A stretch of 64,000 bases of DNA from assembly GCA_035468355.1 (NCBI GenBank), contig DATITA010000024.1:13850-77849 (forward strand), given 5' to 3'. How positions within the stretch are numbered: position 1 is the first letter of the stretch; each line of letters starts with the position of its first letter. Below the pieces are notes generated by a model, which worked only from the letters and a program-made list of their open reading frames with translations, ran no database searches and had not been told where the DNA came from. Made by a program: the position numbers and the translations under genes. Shown piece by piece: positions 16,928 through 24,773 of the stretch. Source of the DNA: DATKSS01 sp035468355 (lineage in GTDB: Bacteria; Chloroflexota; Dormibacteria; Dormibacterales; Dormibacteraceae).

Positions 16928-16969
16928 TAGAGTGACGGATGGGCAGGCACCAACCTGTGCGTCACTCTA
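16928..16969. promoter_or_regulatory. 10-bp inverted repeat between the GGDEF and aldolase genes
   Basis: TAGAGTGACG (16928-16937) and CGTCACTCTA (16960-16969) are perfect complements, centred 32 bases apart, or three turns of DNA on the same face. The spacer holds a smaller CAGG/CCTG pair. The left arm shares two bases with the -10 box of the GGDEF gene (TATAGT on the minus strand, 16924-16929). A dimeric repressor site controlling both divergent genes, or a hairpin in the aldolase leader, would fit. Confidence 0.55.
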
Positions 16970-16991
16970 ATCAAATGTGTAAGAGGCATTG

Positions 16992-18068
16992 ATGGCTACA
17001 GTCACCCGTGGACCGCTGGGAAAGATCGAAGAGCTGCTCGGGGCGGACGCCCAAGGCCTGCTCGAACACAAGTGTCAGACCGTGCCCAAGGATCAGCTTC
17101 ACCTGCCTGGGCCCGACTTCATCGATCGAGTGTGGAAAGACAGCGATCGGCCGACGCGGGTCCTGCGAAGCCTGCAGTCCCTGATCGACCACGGCCGCCT
17201 GTCCGGGACCGGCTATCTCTCGATCCTGCCGGTCGACCAGGGCATCGAGCACACGGCCGGGGCATCCTTCGCGCCCAACCCGATCTACTTCGACGGGGCC
17301 AAGATCGTCGAGCTCGCGATCGAAGGGGGCTGCAACGCCGTGGCCTCGACGTTCGGGGTGCTCGGCTCGGTGGCCCGCCGCTACGCCCATAGGATCCCTT
17401 TCATCTGCAAGCTCAACCACAACGAGCTGCTGACTTATCCGAACCACTACGACCAGATCCTCTTCGGGACCGTCAAGGAGGCGTGGGAGATGGGGGCGGT
17501 GGCGGTCGGGGCCACGATCTACTTCGGCTCCGCCGAATCCGACCGCCAGATCCGCGAGATAGCCGTCGCTTTCCACGAAGCCCACCAGCTCGGCATGGCC
17601 ACGGTCCTGTGGTGCTACGTGCGAAACAACGCCTTCAAGAAGGACGGGGTGAACTACGAAGCGGCGGCCGACCTCACCGGCCAGGCCAACCACCTGGGCG
17701 TGACGATCGAGGCCGACATCATCAAGCAGAAGCTGCCCGACACCAACCGCGGCTTCGAGGTCATCGGGTTCGCCAAGACGGCGCCGGCCGTCTACGACAA
17801 GCTGTCGACGGACCACCCCATCGACCTGTGCCGTTACCAGGTGATCAACAACTACATGGGACGCGCCGGTCTCATCAACTCTGGCGGCGAGTCCAAAGGC
17901 GCGACCGACCTCAAGGAGGCGGTCCGCACAGCCGTCATCAACAAGCGAGCGGGCGGAATGGGTCTGATCAGCGGCCGGAAATCGTTCCAGCGGCCGATGA
18001 AGGAGGGGATCGAGTTACTACACGCAATTCAGGACGTGTATCTGAACCAGGCGGTAACGGTCGCGTAA
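16992..18068 (+). CDS. Class I fructose-bisphosphate aldolase (FbaB/DhnA type)
   Basis: The 358-residue protein matches the archaeal/E. coli FbaB type of class I aldolase, which splits fructose 1,6-bisphosphate through a lysine Schiff base without metal. Supporting segments are LPVDQGIEHTAGASFAPNP, CKLNHNELLTYPN, GAVAVGATIYFGS and IEADIIKQKLP, the last a conserved lysine-bearing strand. It is complete, and longer at the N-terminus than some relatives. The ATG at 16992 has AAGAGG upstream. The TAA stop overlaps the unusual start of the MBL gene, so it heads a run of at least five genes. Confidence 0.9.
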   Translation: MATVTRGPLGKIEELLGADAQGLLEHKCQTVPKDQLHLPGPDFIDRVWKDSDRPTRVLRSLQSLIDHGRLSGTGYLSILPVDQGIEHTAGASFAPNPIYFDGAKIVELAIEGGCNAVASTFGVLGSVARRYAHRIPFICKLNHNELLTYPNHYDQILFGTVKEAWEMGAVAVGATIYFGSAESDRQIREIAVAFHEAHQLGMATVLWCYVRNNAFKKDGVNYEAAADLTGQANHLGVTIEADIIKQKLPDTNRGFEVIGFAKTAPAVYDKLSTDHPIDLCRYQVINNYMGRAGLINSGGESKGATDLKEAVRTAVINKRAGGMGLISGRKSFQRPMKEGIELLHAIQDVYLNQAVTVA

Positions 18069-18754
18069 AGCTCGCGTTCCTCGGCAGCGGCGCGGCATTC
18101 TCGCCTGACCGCTACAACGGAGCTGTCGTGGTCGATGGTCGCTTGCTCCTCGATGGCGGCGCGCCCGTGCTGCCGCACCTGCGCCGCGTCGGCGTGGAGG
18201 CAGGCGACATCCAGGTCGTCTTTCTGACTCACTTCCACGGCGATCACACCCTGGGACTGCCGCCCTTCGTCCTGCACCGCGTCTTCGTCGACCAAAGACC
18301 GCTCATCTTCGTCGGGCCCGCCGGCATCGAAGAAAGGCTCGAGGCCCTGTGGGACGTGAGCTGGGGACCCGACTGGCGACGCGTCATGCGTCCGAAGTTC
18401 AAGGTGAAGTACCTGACAGCACGGCCGTCAGGCACCGTCGCCGGGTTCAAGTACGAGACGGTCAAGCTCGACCATGGCACTAGCGGATGTAACGGATATC
18501 GCATACACGTCAAGGGGAAGGTCATCGCTTATTCAGGCGACACCGAGCCCACGGCGCCCCTCGACAGGCTGGTCGACGGCGCTGACGTCGCGATCGTCGA
18601 GGCAACCGGGCCGGGCGACGTGTACAGCCACATGAGCTGGGAGGCGGCGGCGGGCTTGAAGAAGCGGCACCCCCACACCCGCTTTCTTTTCAACCACGTG
18701 TACTCGGGCACGGTCCCCGGAGCAGTCAAAGACATGCAGGTGCTCGAAGTCTGA
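18065..18754 (+). CDS. MBL-fold metallo-hydrolase (RNase Z-like), apparent non-canonical start
   Basis: The ~229-residue protein is a metallo-beta-lactamase-fold hydrolase. It has the metal motif THFHGDH (His56, His58, Asp60, His61), GDTEP and NHVYSG for the later ligands, and DGGAPVLPHLRR, resembling RNase Z/ElaC-type members. The usual first strand, here VKLAFLGSGAAFSP, begins at a GTA codon (18065) overlapping the aldolase TAA stop as GTAA. There is no ATG, GTG or TTG in frame between 17612 and 18128. A single G in place of A at 18067 would create the GTGA overlap common here, so a sequence error, mutation or true rare start are all possible. Confidence 0.75.
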   Translation, partial: VKLAFLGSGAAFSPDRYNGAVVVDGRLLLDGGAPVLPHLRRVGVEAGDIQVVFLTHFHGDHTLGLPPFVLHRVFVDQRPLIFVGPAGIEERLEALWDVSWGPDWRRVMRPKFKVKYLTARPSGTVAGFKYETVKLDHGTSGCNGYRIHVKGKVIAYSGDTEPTAPLDRLVDGADVAIVEATGPGDVYSHMSWEAAAGLKKRHPHTRFLFNHVYSGTVPGAVKDMQVLEV

Positions 18755-18984
18755 AGACCCCCACCAACATCATCCCGGTCCTCGTCGGCGCCGTGGCGGG
18801 CGGCGTGGCAGGAGCAGCGGTGCTTTGCGTCTTCATCGGCCTCGGCTTTGTCTTGATGAACCGCGTTTCCAGCCCCGTGCCCGTCATCGTGCTGGCGATC
18901 GCCGGGGCGTACGTGGCCTGGCTGCTCGGCGTGGTCGTCTTCGGTGCGGTGCGGGGCGCCGGCGACGCCGAGGAGCAGGCCTGA
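18751..18984 (+). CDS. Small two-helix membrane protein, possible CTG start
   Basis: The ~77-residue protein has two hydrophobic helices: one at about residues 7-30 (VAGGVAGAAVLCVFIGLGF) and one at about 40-62 (VIVLAIAGAYVAWLLGVVVF), with a short acidic tail. No family is recognised. The frame begins at CTG 18751, which overlaps the MBL stop as CTGA. The first canonical codon is GTG at 18793, which would remove the first 14 residues but keep most of helix 1. It sits between two genes of the same run. Confidence 0.5.
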   Translation: MKTPTNIIPVLVGAVAGGVAGAAVLCVFIGLGFVLMNRVSSPVPVIVLAIAGAYVAWLLGVVVFGAVRGAGDAEEQA

Positions 18985-19385
18985 GCCCTGACACACCCTC
19001 CACGCGACCTCTCCTGGACAAGCTCGGCGTCAAGCCGGGCGCGAAGGTCGCGATCGTGGATGTCGACGACGTCTCTTTCCTGCGTCAGCTGCGCAGTCGC
19101 ACCTCCGACATAATCCGGGGCCGGCCACGCACGCCATGCGACCTGGTCTTCATGGGCGCGACCAATGCCGAGGACCTGGGACGCCTCGGCGACATGAAAA
19201 CCTGGATCGAGCCCAATGGGGCGATCTGGGTCGTGCGTCCGAAAGGGGGCCGGGCGCCGATCTCTGACACGGACGTGATATCGGCCGGCCTGGCGGCCGG
19301 CCTGGTCGACAACAAGATCGCCAGCTTTTCTGACACGCATGGCGCCATGCGCCTGGTGTTCCGGCTGCGAGACCGGCCGAGGTGA
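18981..19385 (+). CDS. DUF3052-like protein, apparent CTG start
   Basis: The ~134-residue product resembles DUF3052 proteins of Actinobacteria: PLLDKLGVKPGAKVAIVDVDD at the N-terminus, a central CDLVFMGATNAEDLGRL strand, WIEPNGAIWVVRPKGG, and a C-terminal GLVDNKIASFSDTHGAMRLVFRL. Function is unknown. No ATG, GTG or TTG occurs in frame between 18825, deep inside the previous gene, and the conserved core. The natural start is CTG at 18981, overlapping the upstream TGA as CTGA. Its own TGA overlaps the GTG of the next gene. Confidence 0.65.
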   Translation: MSPDTPSTRPLLDKLGVKPGAKVAIVDVDDVSFLRQLRSRTSDIIRGRPRTPCDLVFMGATNAEDLGRLGDMKTWIEPNGAIWVVRPKGGRAPISDTDVISAGLAAGLVDNKIASFSDTHGAMRLVFRLRDRPR

Positions 19386-19861
19386 GCGTCAACTTGCGAT
19401 TCGCAGGAGTTTCCGACGTACCCGTGATCGCGGAGCTTATCCGCGGCCTGGCCCATTTTGAAAAGCTCGAGAGCGAGGTCACGATGACCGAAGACATGCT
19501 GGAGAAGAACCTGTTCGGGACGCGGCCGTACGCCGAGGCGCTGCTGGCTGAGGAGGGCGGCGCTGTGGTCGGCTTTGCCTTGTTCTTCCACAACTTCTCG
19601 ACCTTCTTGGCGCAGCCGGGCATATATCTCGAGGACCTCTTCGTCATCCCCGAGCAGCGCGGCCAGGGAGTCGGCCGTGCGCTTCTGGAGCGCCTCGCGC
19701 AGGTCGCGGTGGAGCGGGAGTGCCGCCGACTCGAGTGGGCGGTGCTCGACTGGAATCGCGCCGCGATCGACTTCTATGAGCGCTTGGGCGCCACACCCAA
19801 CTCCGAGTGGACGGTCTACCGCCTCACCGGCGAAGCGTTGCTCGGCCTTGCCCGACAATAG
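19382..19861 (+). CDS. GNAT-family acetyltransferase, diamine-acetyltransferase-like
   Basis: The 159-residue protein is close to the spermidine/thialysine acetyltransferase type. Diagnostic pieces are LIRGLAHFEKLESEV near the N-terminus, FHNFSTFLAQPGIYLEDLFV, the acetyl-CoA loop EQRGQGVGRALLERLA and WAVLDWNRAAIDFYERLGA. These enzymes acetylate small amines such as diamines or lysine analogues, but substrate is not fixed by sequence alone. The GTG start overlaps the DUF3052 stop as GTGA. Confidence 0.85.
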   Translation: MSVNLRFAGVSDVPVIAELIRGLAHFEKLESEVTMTEDMLEKNLFGTRPYAEALLAEEGGAVVGFALFFHNFSTFLAQPGIYLEDLFVIPEQRGQGVGRALLERLAQVAVERECRRLEWAVLDWNRAAIDFYERLGATPNSEWTVYRLTGEALLGLARQ

Positions 19862-19868
19862 AGAGGCG

Positions 19869-20207
19869 ATGGAACACAAGGCCACCGGCCCCTCTCCCGC
19901 CACCGGGTTCGAGGAGGTCGAGGTGCTGCGCCCGAAGGAGCTGGACACCCATCCTGGCGATGCCATCATCGGTTGGGCGGCGGCCCAGCTCGAGATCGCC
20001 CGCTCGATCCTCGACAACCCCGGGGGCGGCCTCCTGTTCGCCACCCAGACGATGGGACAGGTCCGATCGGGGCTGCACGAGCGAGACGCGGTGCGCTGGG
20101 AATCGGTGGTCGGGACGCTCGAGCGCGCCGAAGATGCGGCGGTGCACCGGGAGTTCGCCAACTGCCGCCGGCTGATCGACCAGGTCCTGGACGGGCTCAG
20201 GAGCTAG
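19869..20207 (+). CDS. Hypothetical helical protein (112 aa)
   Basis: No family is recognised. The protein has an N-terminal stretch ending in EVLRPKELDTHPGDAI and then two or three amphipathic helices (WAAAQLEIARSIL, VRWESVVGTLERAEDAAV, CRRLIDQVLDGL). It has no transmembrane segment. The ATG at 19869 lies seven bases after the acetyltransferase stop with GAGAGG upstream, so it is probably the last gene of the aldolase run. It overlaps the convergent LLM oxidoreductase by 11 bases. Confidence 0.6.
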   Translation: MEHKATGPSPATGFEEVEVLRPKELDTHPGDAIIGWAAAQLEIARSILDNPGGGLLFATQTMGQVRSGLHERDAVRWESVVGTLERAEDAAVHREFANCRRLIDQVLDGLRS

Positions 20208-21144
20208 CGGCAGCCTCCATCGTCGCCTCGAACCCGGCCGCGCCCTCGTGGCTGGCGAAAGGACCGATGCCGGGCAAGGTCACGCCGGCGTCGCGGTAGC
20301 GGGCGACGGCATCGCGCACCTGCAGCGCATCGCCGATGCCCGCGAGCTCGTCCATCATGCCTTCACTGACCTCGCCCGCCTCGAGCTCTGCCTTGAAGCC
20401 GCTGGCGTCCATCATGCGGCGGTAGAAAGGCAGGCTCGCATACATGGTCACGGTCTTGCGGAAGACGTCCTGGCCGGCGTGGCGATCCGAGGTCAGGCAA
20501 GCCGGGACCGCGGCCACGATTTCGAACCCTTCGAGTGACTTGCCGGCTTTCTCGCGGCCCGCGCGAACGGCCGGCACGACGTGGTCCCGAACATATGCGG
20601 GCGAGCACATCCACAACACCACGCCGTCGGCCATCTCGCCGGCGAGCTCGAGCATGCGGGGGTTGAGCGCCGAGATCATCACCGGGAGGTCGGCTCTTCG
20701 CGGGCCCGAATACATCCACCGGGCCGAGAAGTGACTGCCCTCGAAATCACACCCACCGTCCCGAAGGCTGGTGCGCACGATGGTGAGGTACTCGCGCATG
20801 GCGTCCACCGGGTTATCGAGGCGCATTCCCCACATGCCCTCGACGGTGACCTTGTGGCTGATGCCAAAACCGAGGATGAACCTTCCACCGGAGAGCTCGT
20901 CGACCGTCGCGGCCATCTGCACCATCGCAGTCGGGTGCCGCGTGTAGATCGGAAGCACGCCGGTCCCCAGGGTGACGCGCCGAGTCGCGGCCGCATAAGC
21001 GGCGAGCACCAGGGACGCATCGCGGGCGTCCGGCAGCTGGGTGGCCCAGACCGATTCGAAACCCAAGTTTTCCGCGACCTGAGCCCTGGACACCGACTCC
21101 ACGAGGGTCCTGGCGGCGTTGTTGAACACAGCAAGGCGGGCCAT
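20197..21144 (-). CDS. LLM-class (luciferase-like, F420-type) oxidoreductase
   Basis: The 315-residue protein is a luciferase-like monooxygenase-fold enzyme. It has AENLGFESVWATQLPDARDA, a strand-helix LGTGVLPIYTRHP, DELSGGRFILGFGIS and ADLPVMISALNPRMLELAGEMADGVVLWM, quoted in parts. Members in Actinobacteria mostly use the deazaflavin F420, others use FMN; the cofactor here is inferred. The start at ATG 21144 (MARLAVFNN) is preferred over an upstream ATG at 21171, which would overlap uppP. The substrate is not known. Confidence 0.85.
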   Translation of the reverse strand: MARLAVFNNAARTLVESVSRAQVAENLGFESVWATQLPDARDASLVLAAYAAATRRVTLGTGVLPIYTRHPTAMVQMAATVDELSGGRFILGFGISHKVTVEGMWGMRLDNPVDAMREYLTIVRTSLRDGGCDFEGSHFSARWMYSGPRRADLPVMISALNPRMLELAGEMADGVVLWMCSPAYVRDHVVPAVRAGREKAGKSLEGFEIVAAVPACLTSDRHAGQDVFRKTVTMYASLPFYRRMMDASGFKAELEAGEVSEGMMDELAGIGDALQVRDAVARYRDAGVTLPGIGPFASHEGAAGFEATMEAAASS

Positions 21145-21164
21145 GTGTTCAGCAATATATCCAC

Positions 21165-22037
21165 ATGACATTTGCGCAGGCGCTTTTCATGGGCCTGCTG
21201 CAGGGCGCCAGTGAGCTGTTTCCCGTCTCGTCTCTCGGCCACGCCGTGTTGATTCCCAGCCTTCTGCGCTGGAGCTTCAAGGCATCGGACCGTTCCTTTG
21301 TCCCGTTTCTCGTGCTGCTGCACCTCGGCACCGCGACCGCCCTCCTGATCATCTACCGGCGCGAGTGGGTGGCTGTGATTCGGGGCTTCTTCACCGCCGC
21401 GCTGCGGGGCGAGATCCGGACCGACGAGGAACGGCTCGCGATGCTCCTGCTTGTGGGCACCATTCCGGCCGCGATTCTCGGGGTCTTCCTGGAAAACCCG
21501 ATCAAGCGCCTCTTCGGGAGCCCTTACGAGGCGGCGGGGTTCCTGGTGGTCAACGGAGTTCTCATGCTCGGATTCGAGCTCCGTCGGAGGCGCGCGGAGA
21601 GGCGGGCCGCGCTCGATCCGACGTCTCGAACCCAGCAGGAGGGGGAGTTCGCCCAGGCCGAGCGGATCACCTTTCGGGCCGCGGCGCTCGTCGGCGCGTG
21701 CCAGGCCCTGGCGTTTCTGCCTGGAATCTCCCGCTCGGGCGTGACTATCGGGGGCGGCCTGCTGGCGGGCCTGAGACACCAGGAGGCGGCTCGATTCTCG
21801 TTCCTACTGGCCACCCCGGTAATCCTCGGCGCCGGCCTCCTCGAGGTCCCGCAGCTCTTTGCCCCCGGCGTGCCCGTGGGTGAATACATTGCCGGGGCGG
21901 TGCTCGCGGGCGGCGCCGCGTATGCGAGCGCGCGGTTCCTGCTGAGATATTTCCGCTCCGGACGGCTGGACCCCTACGGCTGGTACTGCATCGTCGCCGG
22001 CATCGGCAGCCTGGCTTTGCTACATTTCAACCTGTGA
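21165..22037 (+). CDS. uppP: Undecaprenyl-diphosphatase
   Basis: UppP (BacA) dephosphorylates undecaprenyl pyrophosphate outside the membrane, recycling the lipid carrier for peptidoglycan. The 290-residue polytopic protein has both signature motifs: GLLQGASELFPVSSLGH (residues ~10-26), with the conserved Glu and Ser-Ser, and FLPGISRSGVTIGGGLLAGL (~180-199), the PGxSRSG phosphatase motif. About seven to eight hydrophobic helices are visible. It is divergent from the LLM gene, with starts 20 bases apart. Confidence 0.95.
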   Translation: MTFAQALFMGLLQGASELFPVSSLGHAVLIPSLLRWSFKASDRSFVPFLVLLHLGTATALLIIYRREWVAVIRGFFTAALRGEIRTDEERLAMLLLVGTIPAAILGVFLENPIKRLFGSPYEAAGFLVVNGVLMLGFELRRRRAERRAALDPTSRTQQEGEFAQAERITFRAAALVGACQALAFLPGISRSGVTIGGGLLAGLRHQEAARFSFLLATPVILGAGLLEVPQLFAPGVPVGEYIAGAVLAGGAAYASARFLLRYFRSGRLDPYGWYCIVAGIGSLALLHFNL

Positions 22038-22270
22038 GGAGATCGAGCACTCTCGCGCTTGGCCTGGTGGTTCTCGGGATCGTCTTCTTGGTCATCGGCG
22101 TGCTCTACGGCTTTGGGGTGCTGCAGATCGCAGTCAGCGATCCACATGCGTCACACCACTACACGCATCTGATCCTGTTCACCGTGCTGGCGGTGGCCTG
22201 CTTCGTGGGGGCCAACTTCGCTCGTCCGAAGGGCGGGATCTACGCGACCGACCGGCCGAGGCGGCTCTGA
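22034..22270 (+). CDS. Small membrane protein downstream of uppP
   Basis: The 78-residue protein has two predicted membrane helices (LGLVVLGIVFLVIGVLYGF and LILFTVLAVACFVGANF) joined by a His-rich turn (DPHASHHYTH), and a basic C-terminus. No named family is recognised. The GTG start overlaps the uppP stop as GTGA, so it is co-translated with uppP and may relate to envelope lipid recycling. The histidines could bind metal, but this is only a suggestion. Confidence 0.65.
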   Translation: MRRSSTLALGLVVLGIVFLVIGVLYGFGVLQIAVSDPHASHHYTHLILFTVLAVACFVGANFARPKGGIYATDRPRRL

Positions 22271-22279
22271 CCTGACGGT

Positions 22280-23788
22280 CTAGCGGGCGGGGATCCTCTC
22301 CGGGACCAGCCGGCCGGTCCGGTCGCGCTCTCCGACGCGGATGTCCTCGTGGTACACGGCGTCGGCGTTGACCTTCCACGGGTCGAAGGTCGAGCCGGTC
22401 GCGATGTTTCGGGCCACCAGCAGCGCGGTCATCATCGAGTGGTCCTGGTTGTTGTACTTGTGCATGCCGTTGCGCCCCACCATGTGCAGGTTCGGCAGGC
22501 TCGACTGCAGGTAATCTCGAATGAGGTCCACCTTGGCCTGATAGTGGTCGTCGTACACCGGGTACGCCTTTTGCTGGCGGACCACCACGCCGTCGAACAC
22601 CTCATCGGAGCGGCAGATCCCGAGCTGGGCGAGCTCGCCGCGAGCGAGCTCGACGAGCCCCGCATCGTCCATCGTCCACAACCCGTCGCCCTCGAAACAG
22701 AAGTACTCGAGGCCGAGACACGTCTTGCCCTGGTCCGGCACCATCGAGGGACTCCAGTTCTTGAAGTTCTGCATCCGGCCGACCTTGACGCTCGGATCGT
22801 GGATGTAGATCCAGTTATCAGGGAAGAGGTTGGGCCGGTCGACCATGAGCGCGACGGTGATGAAGTCCCGGTAGGACAGTCTCTCGGCCGCCCGCAACAC
22901 GGGGTCCGGCGCTGGGGGATCCAGCTTCGATATGAGCTCGCGCACCGGGATGCTGGAGATGAAGTCGGTGCCACTGTGCTCCTCGGTCTGGCCGGATGAG
23001 GTCTTGGTCTCCACTGACCGCACCCGCCCGCCTTGGTGGTTGATGCGTGATACAGACCGACCAAGGAGCACCGGTTGGCCTTTCTCGCGGCAGATGTCGG
23101 CGACCCGCTCCCACATCTGGCCGGGGCCCAGTCTTGGGTATCGGAACCTGTCGATCAAGGTCGTGACCACCTCGCCCCGCCTGGCGCCCCGGTGACCGGG
23201 CAGCAACGCGCTCCGGATCACGACCCACAGGTCCAAGCTCTTGATGCGCTGCGCCGCCCAATCGGCCGATAGCTCCTTCGTGCTGATCCCCCACACCTTT
23301 TCCGTGTACGTCTTGAAGAAGATGCTGTAGAGGCGCCATCCGAACTGGTTCCGCACCCAGTCCTCCAGGCTCTTGGGATCCTTGACCGGTTGAAGGCGGG
23401 CGCGCGCATAGCTGGCCAGGCACCGCACTGCCTCGACCGGGCCGAGGTTCCACAACGCGTTGAAAGCCTTGATCGGATACGCGAAGTACTTGCCGCGGTA
23501 GTAGATGCGCGAAAGGCGCCCGCGGCTCAGCATCTCGTCTCCGAGGACCTCCGTCCACAGGCCCTCGACCTCGTCGTTCTTGGAAAAGAACCTGTGGCCG
23601 CCAATGTCGAACCTGTAGCCCTTGTATTCGACCGTCCGGGCGAGCCCTCCCACCTGCTTGGGGTCCTTTTCGACCACCGTCACGGGGACGTCATGTTTCA
23701 TCAGCTCGTAGGCGGCCGTCAGACCGGCCGGGCCGGCGCCCATGATGACGACGTGTTGGCGCTCGCCTTCGGCGACCAAAGTGGGCAC
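22280..23788 (-). CDS. FAD-dependent amine-oxidase/UDP-galactopyranose-mutase-like protein
   Basis: The 502-residue flavoprotein opens with the dinucleotide motif HVVIMGAGPAGLTAAYEL, followed by VEKDPKQVGGLARTVEYKGYRFDIGGHRFF, typical of the NAD(P)-binding-8 group shared by protoporphyrinogen oxidase, desaturases and UDP-galactopyranose mutase. Later segments such as IYYRGKYFAYPIKAFN, FGWRLYSIFFKTYTEKVWG and GRNGMHKYNNQDHSM suggest a sugar-linked role in surface polysaccharide or lipid processing. No partner genes are adjacent. The GTG start at 23788 has no clear ribosome site. Confidence 0.85.
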   Translation of the reverse strand: MPTLVAEGERQHVVIMGAGPAGLTAAYELMKHDVPVTVVEKDPKQVGGLARTVEYKGYRFDIGGHRFFSKNDEVEGLWTEVLGDEMLSRGRLSRIYYRGKYFAYPIKAFNALWNLGPVEAVRCLASYARARLQPVKDPKSLEDWVRNQFGWRLYSIFFKTYTEKVWGISTKELSADWAAQRIKSLDLWVVIRSALLPGHRGARRGEVVTTLIDRFRYPRLGPGQMWERVADICREKGQPVLLGRSVSRINHQGGRVRSVETKTSSGQTEEHSGTDFISSIPVRELISKLDPPAPDPVLRAAERLSYRDFITVALMVDRPNLFPDNWIYIHDPSVKVGRMQNFKNWSPSMVPDQGKTCLGLEYFCFEGDGLWTMDDAGLVELARGELAQLGICRSDEVFDGVVVRQQKAYPVYDDHYQAKVDLIRDYLQSSLPNLHMVGRNGMHKYNNQDHSMMTALLVARNIATGSTFDPWKVNADAVYHEDIRVGERDRTGRLVPERIPAR

Positions 23789-23805
23789 AGTATCAACCGA
23801 AGTAA

Positions 23806-24312
23806 CTAGTTCAGCGGGCCTTTACTGCGAACTTCGTCCACTTTGACCAGCGCTTCGCGCAGCCCCTTGATCCAGTCCGCCTGGTGCATTCCGACCAGCC
23901 GGACGCACCAGGCAAGGGCGTCGCTCCGACTCCGAGCGACTCCGCCCGCGACCAGGGTGTCCAGGATCGAGCGCTCCGACCTGCGCAGCCGGGTCATCAC
24001 CGGGACGCTCAGGGTCGTGAAAACCTTCGCCTCACCCCCGCAGCGGGCGCCCCAGGCCACCTTGCGCCGGAACTCGCTCTCGGCCTCGCGGGCCAAACGC
24101 ACCCTGTCGGCGCGCGACTCCTCGCGGAACCGCTCGATCCGGGCCTGGCGGGCGGCGGCCACGTCGCTCCCGGACATCGCCGACGCCACCTCGACGTCGG
24201 GCACGGGGACGATCACGAGGATCTCCTCGCCGTCGGAGCTGACCTCAGGCGCGCCGGCAAGCCAACCGGGCGGAATCCTGGCGACGAACCAGGCGCGGAT
24301 GTCCTCGGGCAT
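23806..24312 (-). CDS. Hypothetical protein with ribbon-helix-helix-like C-terminus
   Basis: The 168-residue protein is unassigned. Residues ~1-60 have strand-rich EEILVIVPVPDVEVA. Residues ~55-90 form a charged coiled helix (AARQARIERFREESRADRVRLAREAESEFRRK in two parts). Residues ~105-160 read MTRLRRSERSILDTLVAGGVARSRSDALAWCVRLV, resembling the helical part of ribbon-helix-helix antitoxin-type domains. A TAATGT box eight bases before the ATG suggests a leaderless transcript. It stands alone between the FAD gene and ssb. Confidence 0.6.
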   Translation of the reverse strand: MPEDIRAWFVARIPPGWLAGAPEVSSDGEEILVIVPVPDVEVASAMSGSDVAAARQARIERFREESRADRVRLAREAESEFRRKVAWGARCGGEAKVFTTLSVPVMTRLRRSERSILDTLVAGGVARSRSDALAWCVRLVGMHQADWIKGLREALVKVDEVRSKGPLN

Positions 24313-24356
24313 CGATTACAACATTACTGCCCGAGGACCTTCCCCGTCCGGCTGCG

Positions 24357-24704
24357 CTAGGCCGCCGCCTCCTGCGCCCTCGCGCCCAGGCCCTGGAGCT
24401 TTTCCACGATGATCTCCGTCCGGAATCGCTTCTGGCCCGCGGTGTCCTGCCAGCTGCTGGTCTGGAGGCGTCCCTCCGCGTACATGAGGCGGCCCTTCTG
24501 CAGGTACTGGCCCGCGAACTCTGCCGTCTTGCCGAACGCGACCAGGTGGTGGAACTCGGTCTGCTCGCGCGCGTTGCCGTCGTCGTCTTTGCCCGTGTAC
24601 GTGTTGGTGGCCAGCCGGATGTTGGCGACATAGGTGCCCTTGGGCGTTGCCTTGACCTCCGGATCCGCCACCAGGTTGCCGACCAGAAAGACCTTGTTGA
24701 CCAT
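24357..24704 (-). CDS. ssb: Short single-stranded DNA-binding protein
   Basis: The 115-residue protein is an OB-fold SSB: MVNKVFLVGNLVADPEVKAT at the N-terminus, IRLATNTY, HHLVAFGKTAEFAGQYLQKGR and YAEGRLQTSSWQD, quoted as parts. It lacks the long Gly/Pro linker and the acidic DDDIPF-type tip by which housekeeping SSB recruits partners, and ends in QEAAA. It may therefore be a second SSB specialised for DNA uptake, transfer or recombination, with the main ssb elsewhere. A strong GGAGGTGAT ribosome site precedes ATG. The upstream 16-base element is shared with the VirB2-like gene. Confidence 0.93.
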   Translation of the reverse strand: MVNKVFLVGNLVADPEVKATPKGTYVANIRLATNTYTGKDDDGNAREQTEFHHLVAFGKTAEFAGQYLQKGRLMYAEGRLQTSSWQDTAGQKRFRTEIIVEKLQGLGARAQEAAA

Positions 24705-24757
24705 CGCATCACCTCCGTGAAATTGGATTTAGGCTAAGCGCGGCTGCTGCCGGCTCC

Positions 24758-24773
24758 AACCCAGCCTGTTAAG
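24758..24773 (-). promoter_or_regulatory. 16-bp element before ssb, identical to the one before the VirB2-like gene
   Basis: On the minus strand the site reads CTTAACAGGCTGGGTT. It ends 53 bases before the ssb ATG. A TAGCCT box lies at the -10 position about 30 bases after TTAACA, and there is no good -35 hexamer. The element centre falls near -41 to -42 from the predicted start of transcription, the usual place of a class II activator site. It overlaps the stop codon of the M23 gene. The same 16 bases occur at 26484-26499 with identical spacing to the next start. Confidence 0.6.

Noticed and set aside
18050..18070. Programmed -1 frameshift joining aldolase and MBL proteins
   Set aside because: No slippery heptamer precedes the aldolase stop, and the aldolase ends at its normal family length.
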